Assembly: GCA_035772405.1 (NCBI GenBank)
Contig: JAYKKM010000439.1
Coordinates: 7,531,001-7,595,000, forward strand
DNA: 64,000 bases
Source of the DNA: Chrysogorgia sp. JL179-B06
Taxonomy: Eukaryota; Cnidaria; Anthozoa; Scleralcyonacea; Chrysogorgiidae
Direction: 5' to 3'
The notes beneath the pieces are model-generated. The model had not been told where the DNA came from, did not search any database, and saw nothing but the letters and a program-made list of their open reading frames with translations. Made by a program: the position numbers and the translations under genes. Positions 53,501-57,630 of this stretch are shown piece by piece (position 1 is the stretch's first letter; the number at the start of each line of letters is the position of its first letter).

Positions 53501-54147
53501 TTACCCCTTGGACATTTTAGGATGCCCTTGGGGATCATTACCCCTTGGGCAAAGTCATACTTGGGGACGTTGAGTTGTTGGGATGAGGTCTGACCTCAGT
53601 TTTTACCACTCGGAGTACTTCTCCCCGAACCCTTCTCCCACAAAACATTGTGTGTGTGTCATAGCGGTTTTCTTCGTTCTCGCAATAATTGCGCATTGGA
53701 TCATTAATAATAATAATAATAGTATTATGTTTTTTCTTTTAGATTTTTGGTGTTCCTAACCTCCACCCTAAAAGTAAACCATTCATAGATCACGTAATTT
53801 GTTTTACTATTGATGATGATCGAATTTGGTATCGACAGTATCAGGTATTTGTTGTTGTTGTTGTTGTTGCTGCTGTTGTTGCAGTGGTGTTTTTTTTGTG
53901 GTAGATTGTATGTTATCTACTGAGATCCGTGTTTGTCGTTGCTGCTGCTGGTGTTGTTGTTGGTGCGGCTTTTTTGATGATGTTGTCGGCTGAGAATGAG
54001 ATTCATGGTTGTTGGTGTTGTTATTGAACAGAAAATAGCAACAAAACATGCAACTTGACACTTCGTTAAATTAATTTTGGTATACGTTTACTGATGGGAT
54101 TTTGTCCTTTCTTTAGATTGTAGGCGATGGATCACTTCTTGAAATCG
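20516..54147 (+). CDS. BRIX1: Ribosome biogenesis protein BRX1 homologue, spliced, 3' end not in window
   Basis: Brix-domain protein of the nucleolus needed for assembly of the large (60S) ribosomal subunit. Ten exons were found, all on the plus strand with AG/GT borders and a consistent phase: 20516-20578, 20650-20726, 36778-36830, 42971-43014, 43139-43209, 43364-43413, 46138-46211, 49338-49388, 53743-53844, 54117-54147. They give 616 nt, about 205 residues of a protein usually ~340-350 long. A short lysine-rich N-terminus is followed by family blocks recognisable against animal BRX1: [103 protein letters not shown] and GDGSLLEI. The following exon (starting within Gly-Pro-Arg-Phe in the family) was not found before 64000. 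Introns 2 and 3 (16.1 and 6.1 kb) are filled with transposons. Every recognised exon is intact, so the gene is probably functional. Confidence 0.95.
20650..20726 (+). CDS. BRIX1: BRX1 exon 2
   Basis: Acceptor TTTAATAG, donor GTAGGA, ends in phase 2. Encodes [16 protein letters not shown], the first strand of the Brix domain. Confidence 0.93.
20745..20880. repeat. Foldback-type repeat (GTCGAATTC family), copy 1
   Basis: Contains GCGAGGGTTACTTC, two copies of GTCGAATTC and the terminus AGAGGGTCTATTAATTATAT. Related to 54950-55048, where the ends read TATAGACC and GGTCTATA. Probably a small palindromic MITE. Confidence 0.55.
20965..21294 (-). mobile_element. LINE 3' end (fragment)
   Basis: Starts on the plus strand with a TAGTAGTAG tail and TTTTATTTAACCTCCCCGAA. 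Read leftward it carries a short degenerate C-terminal piece of the type seen at LINE ends ([19 protein letters not shown]). 5'-truncated. It abuts a telomere-like TTAGGG block at 21299-21330. Confidence 0.5.
21603..22675. mobile_element. Element F: Mutator-like transposon with CCTYGTACCCAGG termini
   Basis: TIRs start CAACCTTGTACCCAGG and continue CACGCTCGGCGGACTCGC on both sides. Flanked by CAGCAGCAG (21594-21602 and 22676-22684), a 9-bp duplication, although the CAG repeat makes its exact edge ambiguous. 1,073 bp including a TA MITE; no coding capacity. The related copy at 23335 is inverted relative to its right half. Confidence 0.82.
21981..22182. mobile_element. TA-type MITE (TAGAATACCC family), copy 2, complete
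   Basis: Ends TAGAATACCCGTCCACTTTT and AAAGTGGACGGGTATTCTA, flanked by TA on both sides, which suggests Tc1/mariner. About 200 bp and non-coding. Inserted in element F. Confidence 0.82.
22685..23332. other. Spacer in BRX1 intron 2
   Basis: No gene recognised. The last part (23260-23330) repeats a segment also found near 5273-5360 (TTTTATAAAATAATACAAGA). Confidence 0.45.
23774..25443. mobile_element. Tigger/pogo-like transposon
   Basis: Ends CAGTAGAACCTGAGTTTTAC and its mirror, flanked by TA (23772-23773 and 25444-25445). Subterminal repeats of a GTGGTCGTAAA type. CAGTA-G-AACCT ends with a TA duplication match the Tigger/pogo group of Tc1/mariner as I know it. No transposase recognised. Contains another TA element at 24168-24712. 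Confidence 0.82.
24168..24712. mobile_element. Second Tigger-like element nested in the first
   Basis: Ends CAGTAAAATCCC and GGGATTTTACTG-like (right end AGGATTTTACTG), flanked by TA (24166-24167 and 24713-24714). Non-autonomous, ~545 bp. Internal repeats of TAGGTTCTTA. Confidence 0.85.
25616..25841. mobile_element. TA-type MITE (TAGAATACCC family), copy 3
   Basis: Inverted relative to copy 2 but with the same ends (TAGAATACCCGTCCACTTT and GTGGACGGATATTCTA) and flanking TA. Confidence 0.82.
26215..26530 (-). mobile_element. tRNA-derived SINE with a conserved central domain
   Basis: Read leftward, the head has RNA polymerase III boxes: A box TGGTCTAGTGGTTAC (about 26516-26502) and B box GGTTCAAATCC (about 26479-26469). 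The acceptor arms do not pair, so it is not a working tRNA. The body contains CAACAACACCAGCAAATGG and GACTTTCGGGTCTTCTCGG. The latter resembles a domain shared by SINEs across invertebrates (Nin-DC, from memory; not aligned). Confidence 0.65.
26945..30777 (-). mobile_element. Ty3/gypsy-type LTR retrotransposon remnant (pol only, broken)
   Basis: Leftward pol fragments in family order. Protease end (about 30740-30600, [13 protein letters not shown]). Reverse transcriptase N-terminal half (29993-29592, [30 protein letters not shown]). Later RT part (28975-28835, [14 protein letters not shown]). RNase H (28831-28500, [20 protein letters not shown]). Integrase zinc finger (around 27980-27830, [18 protein letters not shown] and C). 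Integrase core (27760-27400, [11 protein letters not shown]) and C-terminal part (27364-26972, [14 protein letters not shown]). Many stops and frameshifts. The segment with the catalytic YxDD box is missing, replaced by ~570 bp of other repeats. No LTRs found. A 37-bp direct repeat brackets the remnant (26945-26981 and 30741-30777). Confidence 0.85.
28983..29238. mobile_element. MITE inside the gypsy RT region
   Basis: TTGTTATATAGTTAGTGTCA is mirrored at 29209-29238 (ends TATATAACAA). About 255 bp, non-coding. The next ~300 bp (29240-29545) are also foreign to pol; the part from 29384 (TTAAAGTGCCTATCACCC) resembles one end of the TTAA MITEs at 47687. Confidence 0.7.
30861..31480. other. Spacer with TGGTCGCTTACGAGAG repeats
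   Basis: No gene. Repeats of GGTGGTCGCTTACGAGAG lie around 31038-31140, reminiscent of the Tigger-like subterminal repeats. Confidence 0.45.
31486..31655. repeat. Foldback MITE
   Basis: Arms of ~75 bp (TAATATCATGGTAATGAGGT mirrored at the right end) enclose CCTTCGGGCCTGCGGCCCTC. Near-perfect hairpin potential. Confidence 0.75.
31779..31855. repeat. Telomere-like interspersed repeat, C-rich strand
   Basis: CCTAACCCTAACCCTAAA, then CCCCGCCTAACGAGTTTTC and CTAACCCTAACCCCCC. Same family as 1886-1975 in reverse. It ends directly before the RING gene fragment. Confidence 0.75.
31866..33430 (+). pseudogene. RING / TRAF-type zinc finger / coiled-coil / kelch protein gene, broken
   Basis: Frame 1 (31866-32464) starts mid-domain with [10 protein letters not shown], then [11 protein letters not shown] and RCPTCFEPL, a C3HC4 RING finger. 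TRAF-type zinc fingers follow ([22 protein letters not shown]), then a methionine/glutamate-rich coiled coil. A frameshift near 32447 leads on to kelch repeats (32561-32860, [15 protein letters not shown] and [10 protein letters not shown]; 32790-33182, [11 protein letters not shown] and [12 protein letters not shown]). Degenerate kelch sequence continues to ~33430. RING-TRAF architecture suggests a ubiquitin ligase with a kelch substrate-binding part. It lies without visible introns in BRX1 intron 2, same strand, and is cut at its 5' end by a telomere-like repeat; a retrocopy or decayed paralogue is likely. Confidence 0.75.
33146..33205. repeat. Perfect-centre 60-bp palindrome within the kelch sequence
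   Basis: Two 30-bp arms with no spacer and one mismatch, centred at 33175/33176 (TTAGTTA|TAACTAA). The left arm is kelch coding sequence and the right arm its mirror, so the reading frame ends in the palindrome. Confidence 0.92.
33566..33673. repeat. Foldback MITE (AATTATTCACC family)
   Basis: CAATTATTCACCGAAGTGGA and its mirror near 33650-33673 flank GCGAAGCGTCG. The adjacent AGCATATACCAAAAC (33678) is repeated inverted at ~34659 (GTTTTGGTATATGCT), so a larger ~1-kb inverted-repeat unit may span 33566-34680. Confidence 0.65.
33681..35139. other. Spacer in BRX1 intron 2, no gene recognised
   Basis: AT-rich with short open frames only. A small tandem repeat TTGGTTTGTAAATAAG lies at 34746-34793. 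Confidence 0.45.
35140..35340. repeat. Dispersed repeat (GGCCATAACAAAAGAAAATA family), copy 1
   Basis: Contains CTATTAATAGCTCAAAATGC, a doubled CAAACCAAATTCGACTCA, GTTATGGCCGCAATAATT and CTGACGTCATCTCG. Other copies at 45945-46050, 50485-50642 and 63252-63420. Non-coding, family unknown. Confidence 0.75.
35350..35803 (+). pseudogene. hAT transposase C-terminal fragment
   Basis: The last ~67 residues (35598-35801) read [19 protein letters not shown], then [20 protein letters not shown], the hAT C-terminal dimerisation signature. Upstream, degenerate frames give [17 protein letters not shown] and [17 protein letters not shown]. Stops and frameshifts in between; no termini recognised. Confidence 0.75.
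35804..36777. other. End of BRX1 intron 2, no gene recognised
   Basis: Non-coding up to the exon 3 acceptor. Confidence 0.5.
36778..36830 (+). CDS. BRIX1: BRX1 exon 3
   Basis: Acceptor TTCAACAG, donor GTAAAC. Encodes [17 protein letters not shown]. Separated from exon 2 by 16 kb of repeats. Confidence 0.93.
37259..37451 (-). repeat. Copia 3' LTR
   Basis: 193 bp, TG...CA ends. Has one more 3-bp repeat unit (ATA-type) than the 5' LTR. The polypurine tract is at 37452-37460. Confidence 0.95.
37497..38459 (-). CDS. Copia Pol, part 2 (RT catalytic box and RNase H)
   Basis: 320 residues beginning at the catalytic box ([11 protein letters not shown]). Then [10 protein letters not shown], the RT connection and RNase H ([46 protein letters not shown]), ending near the polypurine tract. 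Overlaps part 1 by ~19 bp in another frame. The break is a frameshift in an otherwise intact element, so it may be a mutation or a sequencing error. Confidence 0.95.
   Translation of the reverse strand: MYVDDIIPVSNDVNMLNAEKESLCQKFDMVDQGEVHFILGMSIKRDRPTKTLYINQEKYLESVVNRFGMESCKVTSTPLEAGKKFHKQTDDEEPFNSQIYQQAIGCLTYASTATRPDIAVAVGTLSQFMTDPSKDHWMGVKRILRYIKGTLKYGLKFTADGNEHDFYGFSDADWAGDPDTRRSTSGYVFKVANSTVSWCSKKQATVAKSITEAEYVALSHATQEAIWLRTLLSDLGFKAETSTVVYEDNQSAIAISRNPKFHNRTKHIDVTFHFIRERIASNEIQVIYCPSNDMLADIMTKGLHKDRFEKLRNLLNIGFY
38441..41545 (-). CDS. Copia Gag-Pol, part 1 (Gag, protease, integrase, RT start)
   Basis: 1,034 residues. Gag with a UBN2-type N-terminal half ([17 protein letters not shown]) and zinc knuckle [15 protein letters not shown] near residue 260. 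Aspartic protease motif [13 protein letters not shown] near 305. Integrase with [17 protein letters not shown] zinc-finger part, core motifs [19 protein letters not shown] and [11 protein letters not shown], with the D-D-E residues in place. RT begins [20 protein letters not shown] and [11 protein letters not shown]. The frame is lost just before the YVDD box by loss of one base near 38460. Confidence 0.96.
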   Translation of the reverse strand: MAGEACCLRRTVKMAEITKIERLNGNNYQSWKYNVKLVLMERGLWGFTQGTETAPAETESTTVRNAYRLRSDKAYSLIALNVDKSLQVHISTTTDPRKAWETLQKQFEFVSITQIVRLNRKFYAATMKEGTDIMEHLTYMTSLAEQLRELKEDISPRKFATIVLGSLPESYDNFISSLNATKVEELNWDNVKGLLVEEYMRRKEKEEQYHDSSQNEALFSNRGNFSTRGRYQRRGGRYRGPNGRKNIRQESGQEPKVVKCFKCQQVGHIVKNCPLNKRSDQSRIAEEHDGLALNSTLKKGKPDNHWYIDSGATKHMTHQRDLITDFIEYKQPSKIYLGDNGVINACGEGKVKLQCYDGSDEVTLTLNKVLYVPEITKNLLSVPAMTQMGAEVLFDERKCIVSKDGRKITIGHMVNSKLYMVNTEEYANLATSTSTAPSLQQWHCRFGHLNYTYINRLVQGKLVEGMSCSRGKANRECEACAQGKMHRIPFPKKSVKKTSQPLELVHSDLCGPMNVDSIGGSKYVVTFTDDYSRYVTVYFIKSKSEVLSKFEEYVNMVENASGLRVQTLRSDNGGEYVSHDFTKFCADRGIVHQFTNPYTPEQNGVSERLNRTLIESAKSMIYHVKMPLNFWAEAVNTAVYLHNRSPTNALEDKTPFECWFGKKPNVSNLKVFGCVCFVHTPDHLRQKLDPKSRKAIFVGYPLDTKGYKAYDLESKRFVRSRNILFHESKFHNFEVVNKETVLHEDDVNESYDDDVQSTDAIGIEPTIPPTIPPTIPEPAENIPAVGATYEETFMRQVGSLGPTRQRKSPERFNPNGCLITESLTAENEEPQSVEEALNGKNPKKWKQALDAEYNSLMDNETWELVPPPEGLNIVGSKWVLKIKRDANGNIDRYKARLVAQGYSQTYGVDYEEVFSPVARYTSIRTLLALANAHDLEIHQMDVKTAFLNGSIEHDIYMSQPEGFVDPDHPEYVCKLKKSLYGLKQSARCWNQTLDNFLMESGYRKSGADNCIYVKSEKKADGFISFVIWQCMSMT
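41642..41831 (-). repeat. Copia 5' LTR and primer binding site
   Basis: 190 bp; the primer binding site (18 bp) is at 41624-41641 on the minus strand. As the 5' LTR it should hold the element promoter. Confidence 0.94.
41912..42229. mobile_element. TTAA-type palindromic MITE, copy 1
   Basis: Ends AGATCGTATAAC and GTTATACGACCT, flanked by TTAA (41908-41911 and 42230-42233). The middle is a long hairpin around ATGACATCACTTCCGTCAAC. Same family as 47687-48007. Confidence 0.85.
42250..42725 (+). repeat. 16-bp minisatellite (TTAATTTATCTTCATG)n
   Basis: About 29 or 30 units, some with one T missing (15 bp) or C/T and CTT/ATT variants. Directly follows the TTAA MITE and ends about 250 bp before BRX1 exon 4. 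Confidence 0.95.
42971..43014 (+). CDS. BRIX1: BRX1 exon 4
   Basis: Acceptor TTCGATTAG, donor GTATTG. Encodes [14 protein letters not shown], phase 1 to 0. Confidence 0.92.
43139..43209 (+). CDS. BRIX1: BRX1 exon 5
   Basis: Acceptor AATTATAG, donor GTAAGT. Encodes [15 protein letters not shown] and then RKKSDLFM, the strongly conserved cysteine-containing block. Confidence 0.95.
43364..43413 (+). CDS. BRIX1: BRX1 exon 6
   Basis: Acceptor TTTTGTTAG, donor GTAAGT. Completes the split Trp codon, then [16 protein letters not shown]. Confidence 0.94.
43414..44084. other. Start of BRX1 intron 6, no gene recognised
   Basis: Short open frames on both strands without recognisable motifs. Confidence 0.45.
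44085..44168. repeat. Telomere-like interspersed repeat with poly-C run
   Basis: AACCCCAAAACAACAAAGAT, CCTAACTCTAACCCCCC and CGCCTAACGAGTTTTC, followed by a run of about 15 C (44152-44166). Confidence 0.65.
44648..44880 (-). mobile_element. tRNA-derived SINE (second type)
   Basis: Read leftward, a tRNA-like B box GGGTTCGATTCCC lies at about 44673-44661 inside TTGCGGGTTCGATTCCCATC, which is tRNA-like, but the A-box side is degenerate. The plus-strand flank (44725-44880) includes GGGAGCAGGGTGACCCTCGC. Boundaries approximate. Confidence 0.5.
45040..45336. mobile_element. Two head-to-head tRNA-derived SINEs forming an inverted pair
   Basis: Copy 1 (minus, about 45040-45170) and copy 2 (plus, about 45222-45336) share TGGACTCATTC(A/G)CTCGAGAA and CTCATCTCAT ends. 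In copy 2 the tRNA part reads TAGCTTAGTTGGTAG (A box) and GGTTCGAAACCC (B box), with ACTAGTATCTCAAAG between. The acceptor and T stems do not pair well, so these are SINE heads and not working tRNAs. Confidence 0.75.
45337..45944. other. BRX1 intron 6, spacer with an inverted repeat
   Basis: TTTTATAGTTTAGATGCATG (45814) and CATGCATCTAAACAATAAAA (45919) form arms about 80 bp apart, with GTTTACATACTGCGAT upstream as in 50045, suggesting a MITE family with copies here and at 50042. Confidence 0.5.
45945..46050. repeat. Dispersed repeat (GGCCATAACAAAAGAAAATA family), copy 2
   Basis: Inverted relative to 35140-35340; ends ~90 bp before BRX1 exon 7. Contains TGACGTCA (45963-45970). Confidence 0.75.
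46138..46211 (+). CDS. BRIX1: BRX1 exon 7
   Basis: Acceptor TTTCATTTAG, donor GTTTGT. Encodes [20 protein letters not shown] then VSFDK. Confidence 0.95.
46212..47103. other. BRX1 intron 7, first part, with a degenerate tandem repeat
   Basis: Between about 46838 and 47045 are three diverged ~70-bp units around ACGTTATAAA(C/T)AGTA and TTTTACGTCTTTGCAAC. No gene recognised. Confidence 0.55.
47104..48391. mobile_element. Long-TIR element (AATAAGAGAACTTCAATGTG ends)
   Basis: AATAAGAGAACTTCAATGTG at 47104 is mirrored at 48372-48391. The arms (~430 and ~370 bp) pair along their length, with small indels. The spacer contains the TTAA MITE at 47687-48007. No coding sequence. TGACGTCA occurs once in each arm (47388-47395 and 48173-48180). 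Confidence 0.8.
47687..48007. mobile_element. TTAA-type palindromic MITE, copy 2
   Basis: Ends AGTGCCTATAACGTCTGTGG and mirror, flanked by TTAA (47683-47686 and 48008-48011). Almost a complete hairpin with a short loop around 47840-47855; each arm carries TGACGTCA (47816-47823 and 47870-47877). Confidence 0.9.
48478..49010 (-). mobile_element. LINE 3' end fragment
   Basis: Leftward frame (48932-48597) with [37 protein letters not shown] and a stop. QRKAARFCS upstream of it is the usual end of a LINE RT protein. The 3' end has a (CATCTA)n tail at 48478-48500. Confidence 0.75.
49338..49388 (+). CDS. BRIX1: BRX1 exon 8
   Basis: Acceptor TTTTTATTTAG, donor GTAAAA. Encodes [17 protein letters not shown], phase 0 at both ends. 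Confidence 0.9.
49389..50041. other. BRX1 intron 8, first part, no gene recognised
   Basis: AT-rich non-coding sequence. Confidence 0.45.
50042..50325. repeat. Possible TIR element with GTTTACA ends
   Basis: TAAGTTTACATATACTGCGA at the left is partly mirrored by GTGTAAACGTACCTTTTAC at the right. Interior has a GC-rich inverted pair (CCAGCGCTTGTTTTACTTTG near 50172 and CAAAATAAGCGCCTGG near 50280). The right part includes GCCTGGGCACGAGG. Edges uncertain. Confidence 0.45.
50485..50642. repeat. Dispersed repeat (GGCCATAACAAAAGAAAATA family), copy 3
   Basis: Contains GAGATGACGTCAGTATCC, GCGGCCATAACAAAAGAAAA and TTTGGTTTGTTTGTCCGCAT. Preceded by a perfect inverted pair AAACGAGACTTACCTG/CAGGTAAGTCTCGTTT at 50419-50488. 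Confidence 0.75.
50860..52850 (-). mobile_element. DIRS-like retrotransposon remnant (RT and gag-like part)
   Basis: Leftward RT sequence at about 51640-50900: [47 protein letters not shown], then RYLDDS (catalytic YLDD), and [20 protein letters not shown]. These blocks and spacing are those of DIRS-type (tyrosine-recombinase) retroelements. A degenerate gag-like region lies upstream (52850-51780; [37 protein letters not shown]). Many stops; no recombinase or terminal repeats recognised. Confidence 0.65.
52862..53742. other. BRX1 intron 8, last part, with a hairpin
   Basis: TTATGCGGAATATGTTCTCA and its mirror form a short perfect hairpin at about 53176-53218. No gene recognised. Confidence 0.5.
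53743..53844 (+). CDS. BRIX1: BRX1 exon 9
   Basis: Acceptor TTTTTCTTTTAG, donor GTATTT. 34 codons, including [19 protein letters not shown] and [15 protein letters not shown] microsatellite starts only a few bases after the donor. Confidence 0.95.
53849..53990. repeat. GTT/CTG microsatellite in BRX1 intron 9
   Basis: (GTT)n with CTG interruptions, beginning about 5 bases after the exon 9 donor. Its antisense polyglutamine frame is an artefact. Confidence 0.85.
54117..54147 (+). CDS. BRIX1: BRX1 exon 10 (last one seen)
   Basis: Acceptor CCTTTCTTTAG, donor GTAAGC. Encodes [10 protein letters not shown] and ends with the first base of a Gly codon. Confidence 0.88.
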
Positions 54148-54268
54148 GTAAGCTCATAAAGTACTTAGTTTATAAACTGAAAGATTATTCCAAGAGATTA
54201 TTGCAAAGAATAGTAATTGAAAACACAGAAATTGATACTTTGACGCTCTGTCGAGTTCCGGTGTTACA

Positions 54269-54420
54269 TACAGTGTTCGCTAGTAACGAAGTAAATTTAC
54301 TTTGTTACTTTACTTAAGTAAAAAAATCAGTATTTACTTGTAACGAAGTAAAAAGTTTGTTAAATAATTACTTTTAAACTTCGTTACTTTTTGTTGTATC
54401 GGCAAAGTAAAAAAAAAATT
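54269..54420. repeat. hAT-like terminus (CAGTGTTCGCTAGTAACGAA), one end
   Basis: Starts CAGTGTTCGC, continues with repeats of GTAACGAAGTAAA and GTTACTTTACTTAAGTAA. This is the kind of terminal region seen in hAT elements. The other end was not identified. Confidence 0.45.
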
Positions 54421-54949
54421 CGGAACGCGGAGTCGCGAAATACTCGGTCTACTCTATCCATCCACTGGAGATCTAGAGTGGAGAAATCGCGAGAAGTTGG
54501 TTTCGCACGTGAACGTAATTAGCAACTGTTGAACAGCGCCCAGATTAAAGTACAGTACCAGATTATCAATTGTCATTTGTCATGTGGTTAGTGATTTGTG
54601 GTATGTTTATTTTATGTTGAATATACTTATATCTTAATCTATCCATTGCTTGTGTACAGTACATGTACAAGTTACAAGTTATGTAGTTTAATATGCATTT
54701 AGTTTGAGACTACAAGTTATATTACGTTGCTGTCGACAAACTGGATTGCCTGTCAACTTCTTTCTCTCAGTTTTTCCATCTTTCTGACGGTCCTCCCCTG
54801 CTTTTAAGAAACAACAAGACAAGCTGCTTAAATTTAACACTAAAAGTATTAAACGTTTTATTAGCTCACCAAGAGGTATAATATTGTTATATATCCTTTA
54901 AATGCGGAATCACAATGTTGTGCTTTTCCTTGCAGCCCTACATTTATCA

Positions 54950-55206
54950 TTTATAGACCTTCCTCACGAAATATCACTGCTCGGGATATATCACCCCTCG
55001 GGGTAATATTACGTCGAATTCCCCGAGCGGAGGGTCTATAAATTATATATTATACCGAAACAATACGGTCTTGAAACGTCTTGAAACGTCTTGTTGTTCC
55101 TCCATTGATAACAAGATCGTTTTCGTTTACGCGCGTGTTATTTGCTTTTCGCGCATGTTATTTGGTTTTAGCGCGTGTTATTTGGTTTTTGCGCGTGGTA
55201 TTTGTT
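54950..55206. repeat. GTCGAATTC foldback copy 2 and a short tandem repeat
   Basis: 54950-55048: TATAGACCTTCCTCACG to CGGAGGGTCTATA, a small foldback related to 20745-20880. 55127-55206: four diverged ~20-bp units of CGCGTGTTATTTGGTTTT. Confidence 0.65.
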
Positions 55207-55309
55207 CCCCGCCACAGCGGAGAATTCGAGTTATCTCAAGCTCGAAATCATGGGGCAAATCTAGCTCTCTGATTGGACAATTTATAGTTGAGGTATAATA
55301 TACTAGATA

Positions 55310-57412
55310 TATTATATCCCAAGCATTATTTTGTGCGAGCCTCACAAACAAACAAACTCAGCGCAAACTCAGCGCAGTAAGGACTATTATTTACCTTATG
55401 GTTGGACTTTCATCACACATTACGCCCGATAAATCATCTGTTTTAGAATTAGCATAGTGGTCATAGTATGCTACGGACAGTAACTACTATTAAATATTTG
55501 TTTTTAATAGAGCTGAAGTAGCGTGTTATTGCTGTTAGAACTTTAATTTATTTAAAAAAGTTTCTTGCCAATTAAACTTGCTCGTGTATATGGTCAACAA
55601 TTTTTGCTTCCAACAATTTTGCGCGTGTGAACGATTCAACAATGAGTTTTGGTCAAATTATTTCGCTTGACTAGTTTCTTCGCGGCTCAACGGAGTTGAG
55701 TTCTATAAATGGCACCAAGCGGGTTCGTCCCTGGTCCAGATATTCACAAGGATTTGCGAGAAATCTTGTGCGAGAACTACGTGATACCGACTGTAGAAGT
55801 TTTGAATTTTTTTACAATTACATAGTAATTGTACACTACAGTAAAGGACTAGTAAAGGACTGTTTATAATTTGATCAACAAAAAATACCAGCTTTGATAT
55901 GTAATATAACATTAATTCCCTTAATTCCCTAATTAACAGTGTTAAAACATCGAAGCAGTATTTTCCTGTTAAATTCATAGCTGACTTGTCCTGCATGGAC
56001 ATAAGGTACTTAAACAGGTCTTGTGGATTAAACGATTTGAATGTGTTATTTATTTTACATAGATTTTCAATAAAAACTTTTTAAGATCGGTGAACTTTGT
56101 ATTTGTACATGCGATATTAGAAAGTGTTGTTCATTTCCGACCTTAACTTATTTAAATCGCAATGTTTAAATATTCTATCGCTGTATAAAACATTGCTGTA
56201 TCGACCAGTTTCAACAGGTCTGAAGGTCTATGAGCTGAAATCCTTAATTTTGTTACAGCTTGACGTTTTTCAGAGAGCCAAAATTTATTTTCAGTTTTTT
56301 AAAGACTCTTAATTTGCCACTGTTTCCACCTTGTTGAATCTGCTCTTTCCAGTAATCAGTATAAAATTCATGTAATTTATTCCTCAAATAATGGCAAAAA
56401 TTTCCTTGTTCTTCGGATGGTATTTACATAGTATGAGCTGGGTTAGCCTGGCTAACCGGGCTGAGTTGTGTCACGAAAATCTTTCCTCGACCTAAAAAGA
56501 TCATTTGAATTAACTTTATACTCTTCCTACAGCCAAACTAAGCCAGTTCTGCTTTGTAATATCATTTTAGGTGTCTAGCCGTGATTAGATAAGAACTTTG
56601 TTAAGTGAATCAGCCTGGCTAACCGGGGCCCCTAAAGCAATCATATCTTGTCTTTATTATTTTATTTTGATGTTCACATAAGCTTACTCGGGTTTGAAGC
56701 TATTCCAAAAGAAGTGAAGTTGCAACGAATGCCCGCCATGACTGGGTAATGCGTATGAGGTTTTGCAATCATTTGTCACATTTTCCTTGATACGCCGTTT
56801 ATGTATCAGTCAAATCCAAGCATGCCCATCCCACCCCTGGGCATTTGACATTTTATTCAAAAATACTGCTAATTCCCCACAGTGGGGATAAAATACAGGT
56901 GCAAATACCCCGCAGTGGGGCAAAAAATCTGTAGCAAATCCCCGGCCCCAGAATGCAATACTAGTACAGTTACAGCAATTTTCAGTGTTTTCAAATATCA
57001 AATTATTATATAAACACTATTTACAAGGGCAACAAGGCAGTTGTTAACTCCTCCATGATCGAATCACACTCGAAAAACAACACGTTTTGTAGGCTGTAGC
57101 AATGCTATGGGGGGAGTGGCAATTCAATTGCACCTGCCCCCCCACTGGTGCTGCCCAAAGGGAACGAGGCTCAGATTACTGTATTATCTGATGCCCGACC
57201 CCCGAGCAAAGGTTTGGGTTCAAATTCCCCTGGGATTGGTCAACGTATCAAATGCCCGGCGGTGTCCCGGGGGGGGGGGGGGGGGGGGGGTCGGGTGGGC
57301 ATGGTTGGATTTGAAAGATACATTACACCGGTGCCGGCGGGGCTAAAAATGGGTGCAGGGTCGTGTCTCTTTAGCATACCCAAAATTGTCGATATGTGAA
57401 GAGACGACTGGA
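55310..57412. other. Presumed BRX1 intron 10, no gene recognised
   Basis: Two kilobases of non-coding sequence. A G-run of about 25 lies at 57269-57290. AACCGGGC/GCTGG motifs around 56445-56465 and 56612-56628 are a short inverted and direct repeat. Confidence 0.45.
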
Positions 57413-57465
57413 ACCAACCCCAAAACAACAAAGATCCTAACCCTCCACCTAACGAGTTTTCTAAG
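57413..57465. repeat. Telomere-like interspersed repeat, degenerate copy
   Basis: AACCCCAAAACAACAAAGAT then CCTAACCCTCCACCTAACGA and GTTTTCTAAGG, the same unit as at 44085. Confidence 0.6.
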
Positions 57466-57529
57466 GTTTAGGGATAGAAACCGCTAGCTGCGACCCGCTA
57501 CCCGCGTTTTAGCCCTGCCTCCGTGTGAA

Positions 57530-57630
57530 CATGATAAGTTTTACCTTGACAAGTTACCTTGTTCAAACTGAGCTGGTACGCCAGCTTTTGAACAAGTGTA
57601 CTTGTCAAGGAAAAACTTGTCATGTTTCCT
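57530..57630. repeat. Small foldback
   Basis: TAAGTTTTACCTTGACAAGT pairs with ACTTGTCAAGGAAAAACTTG, and TTGTTCAAACTGAGCTGG with CCAGCTTTTGAACAA. Confidence 0.7.

Noticed and set aside
53807..54061. Glutamine-rich protein on the minus strand
   Set aside because: It is the antisense of a GTT/CTG microsatellite in BRX1 intron 9 and of exon 9 itself.
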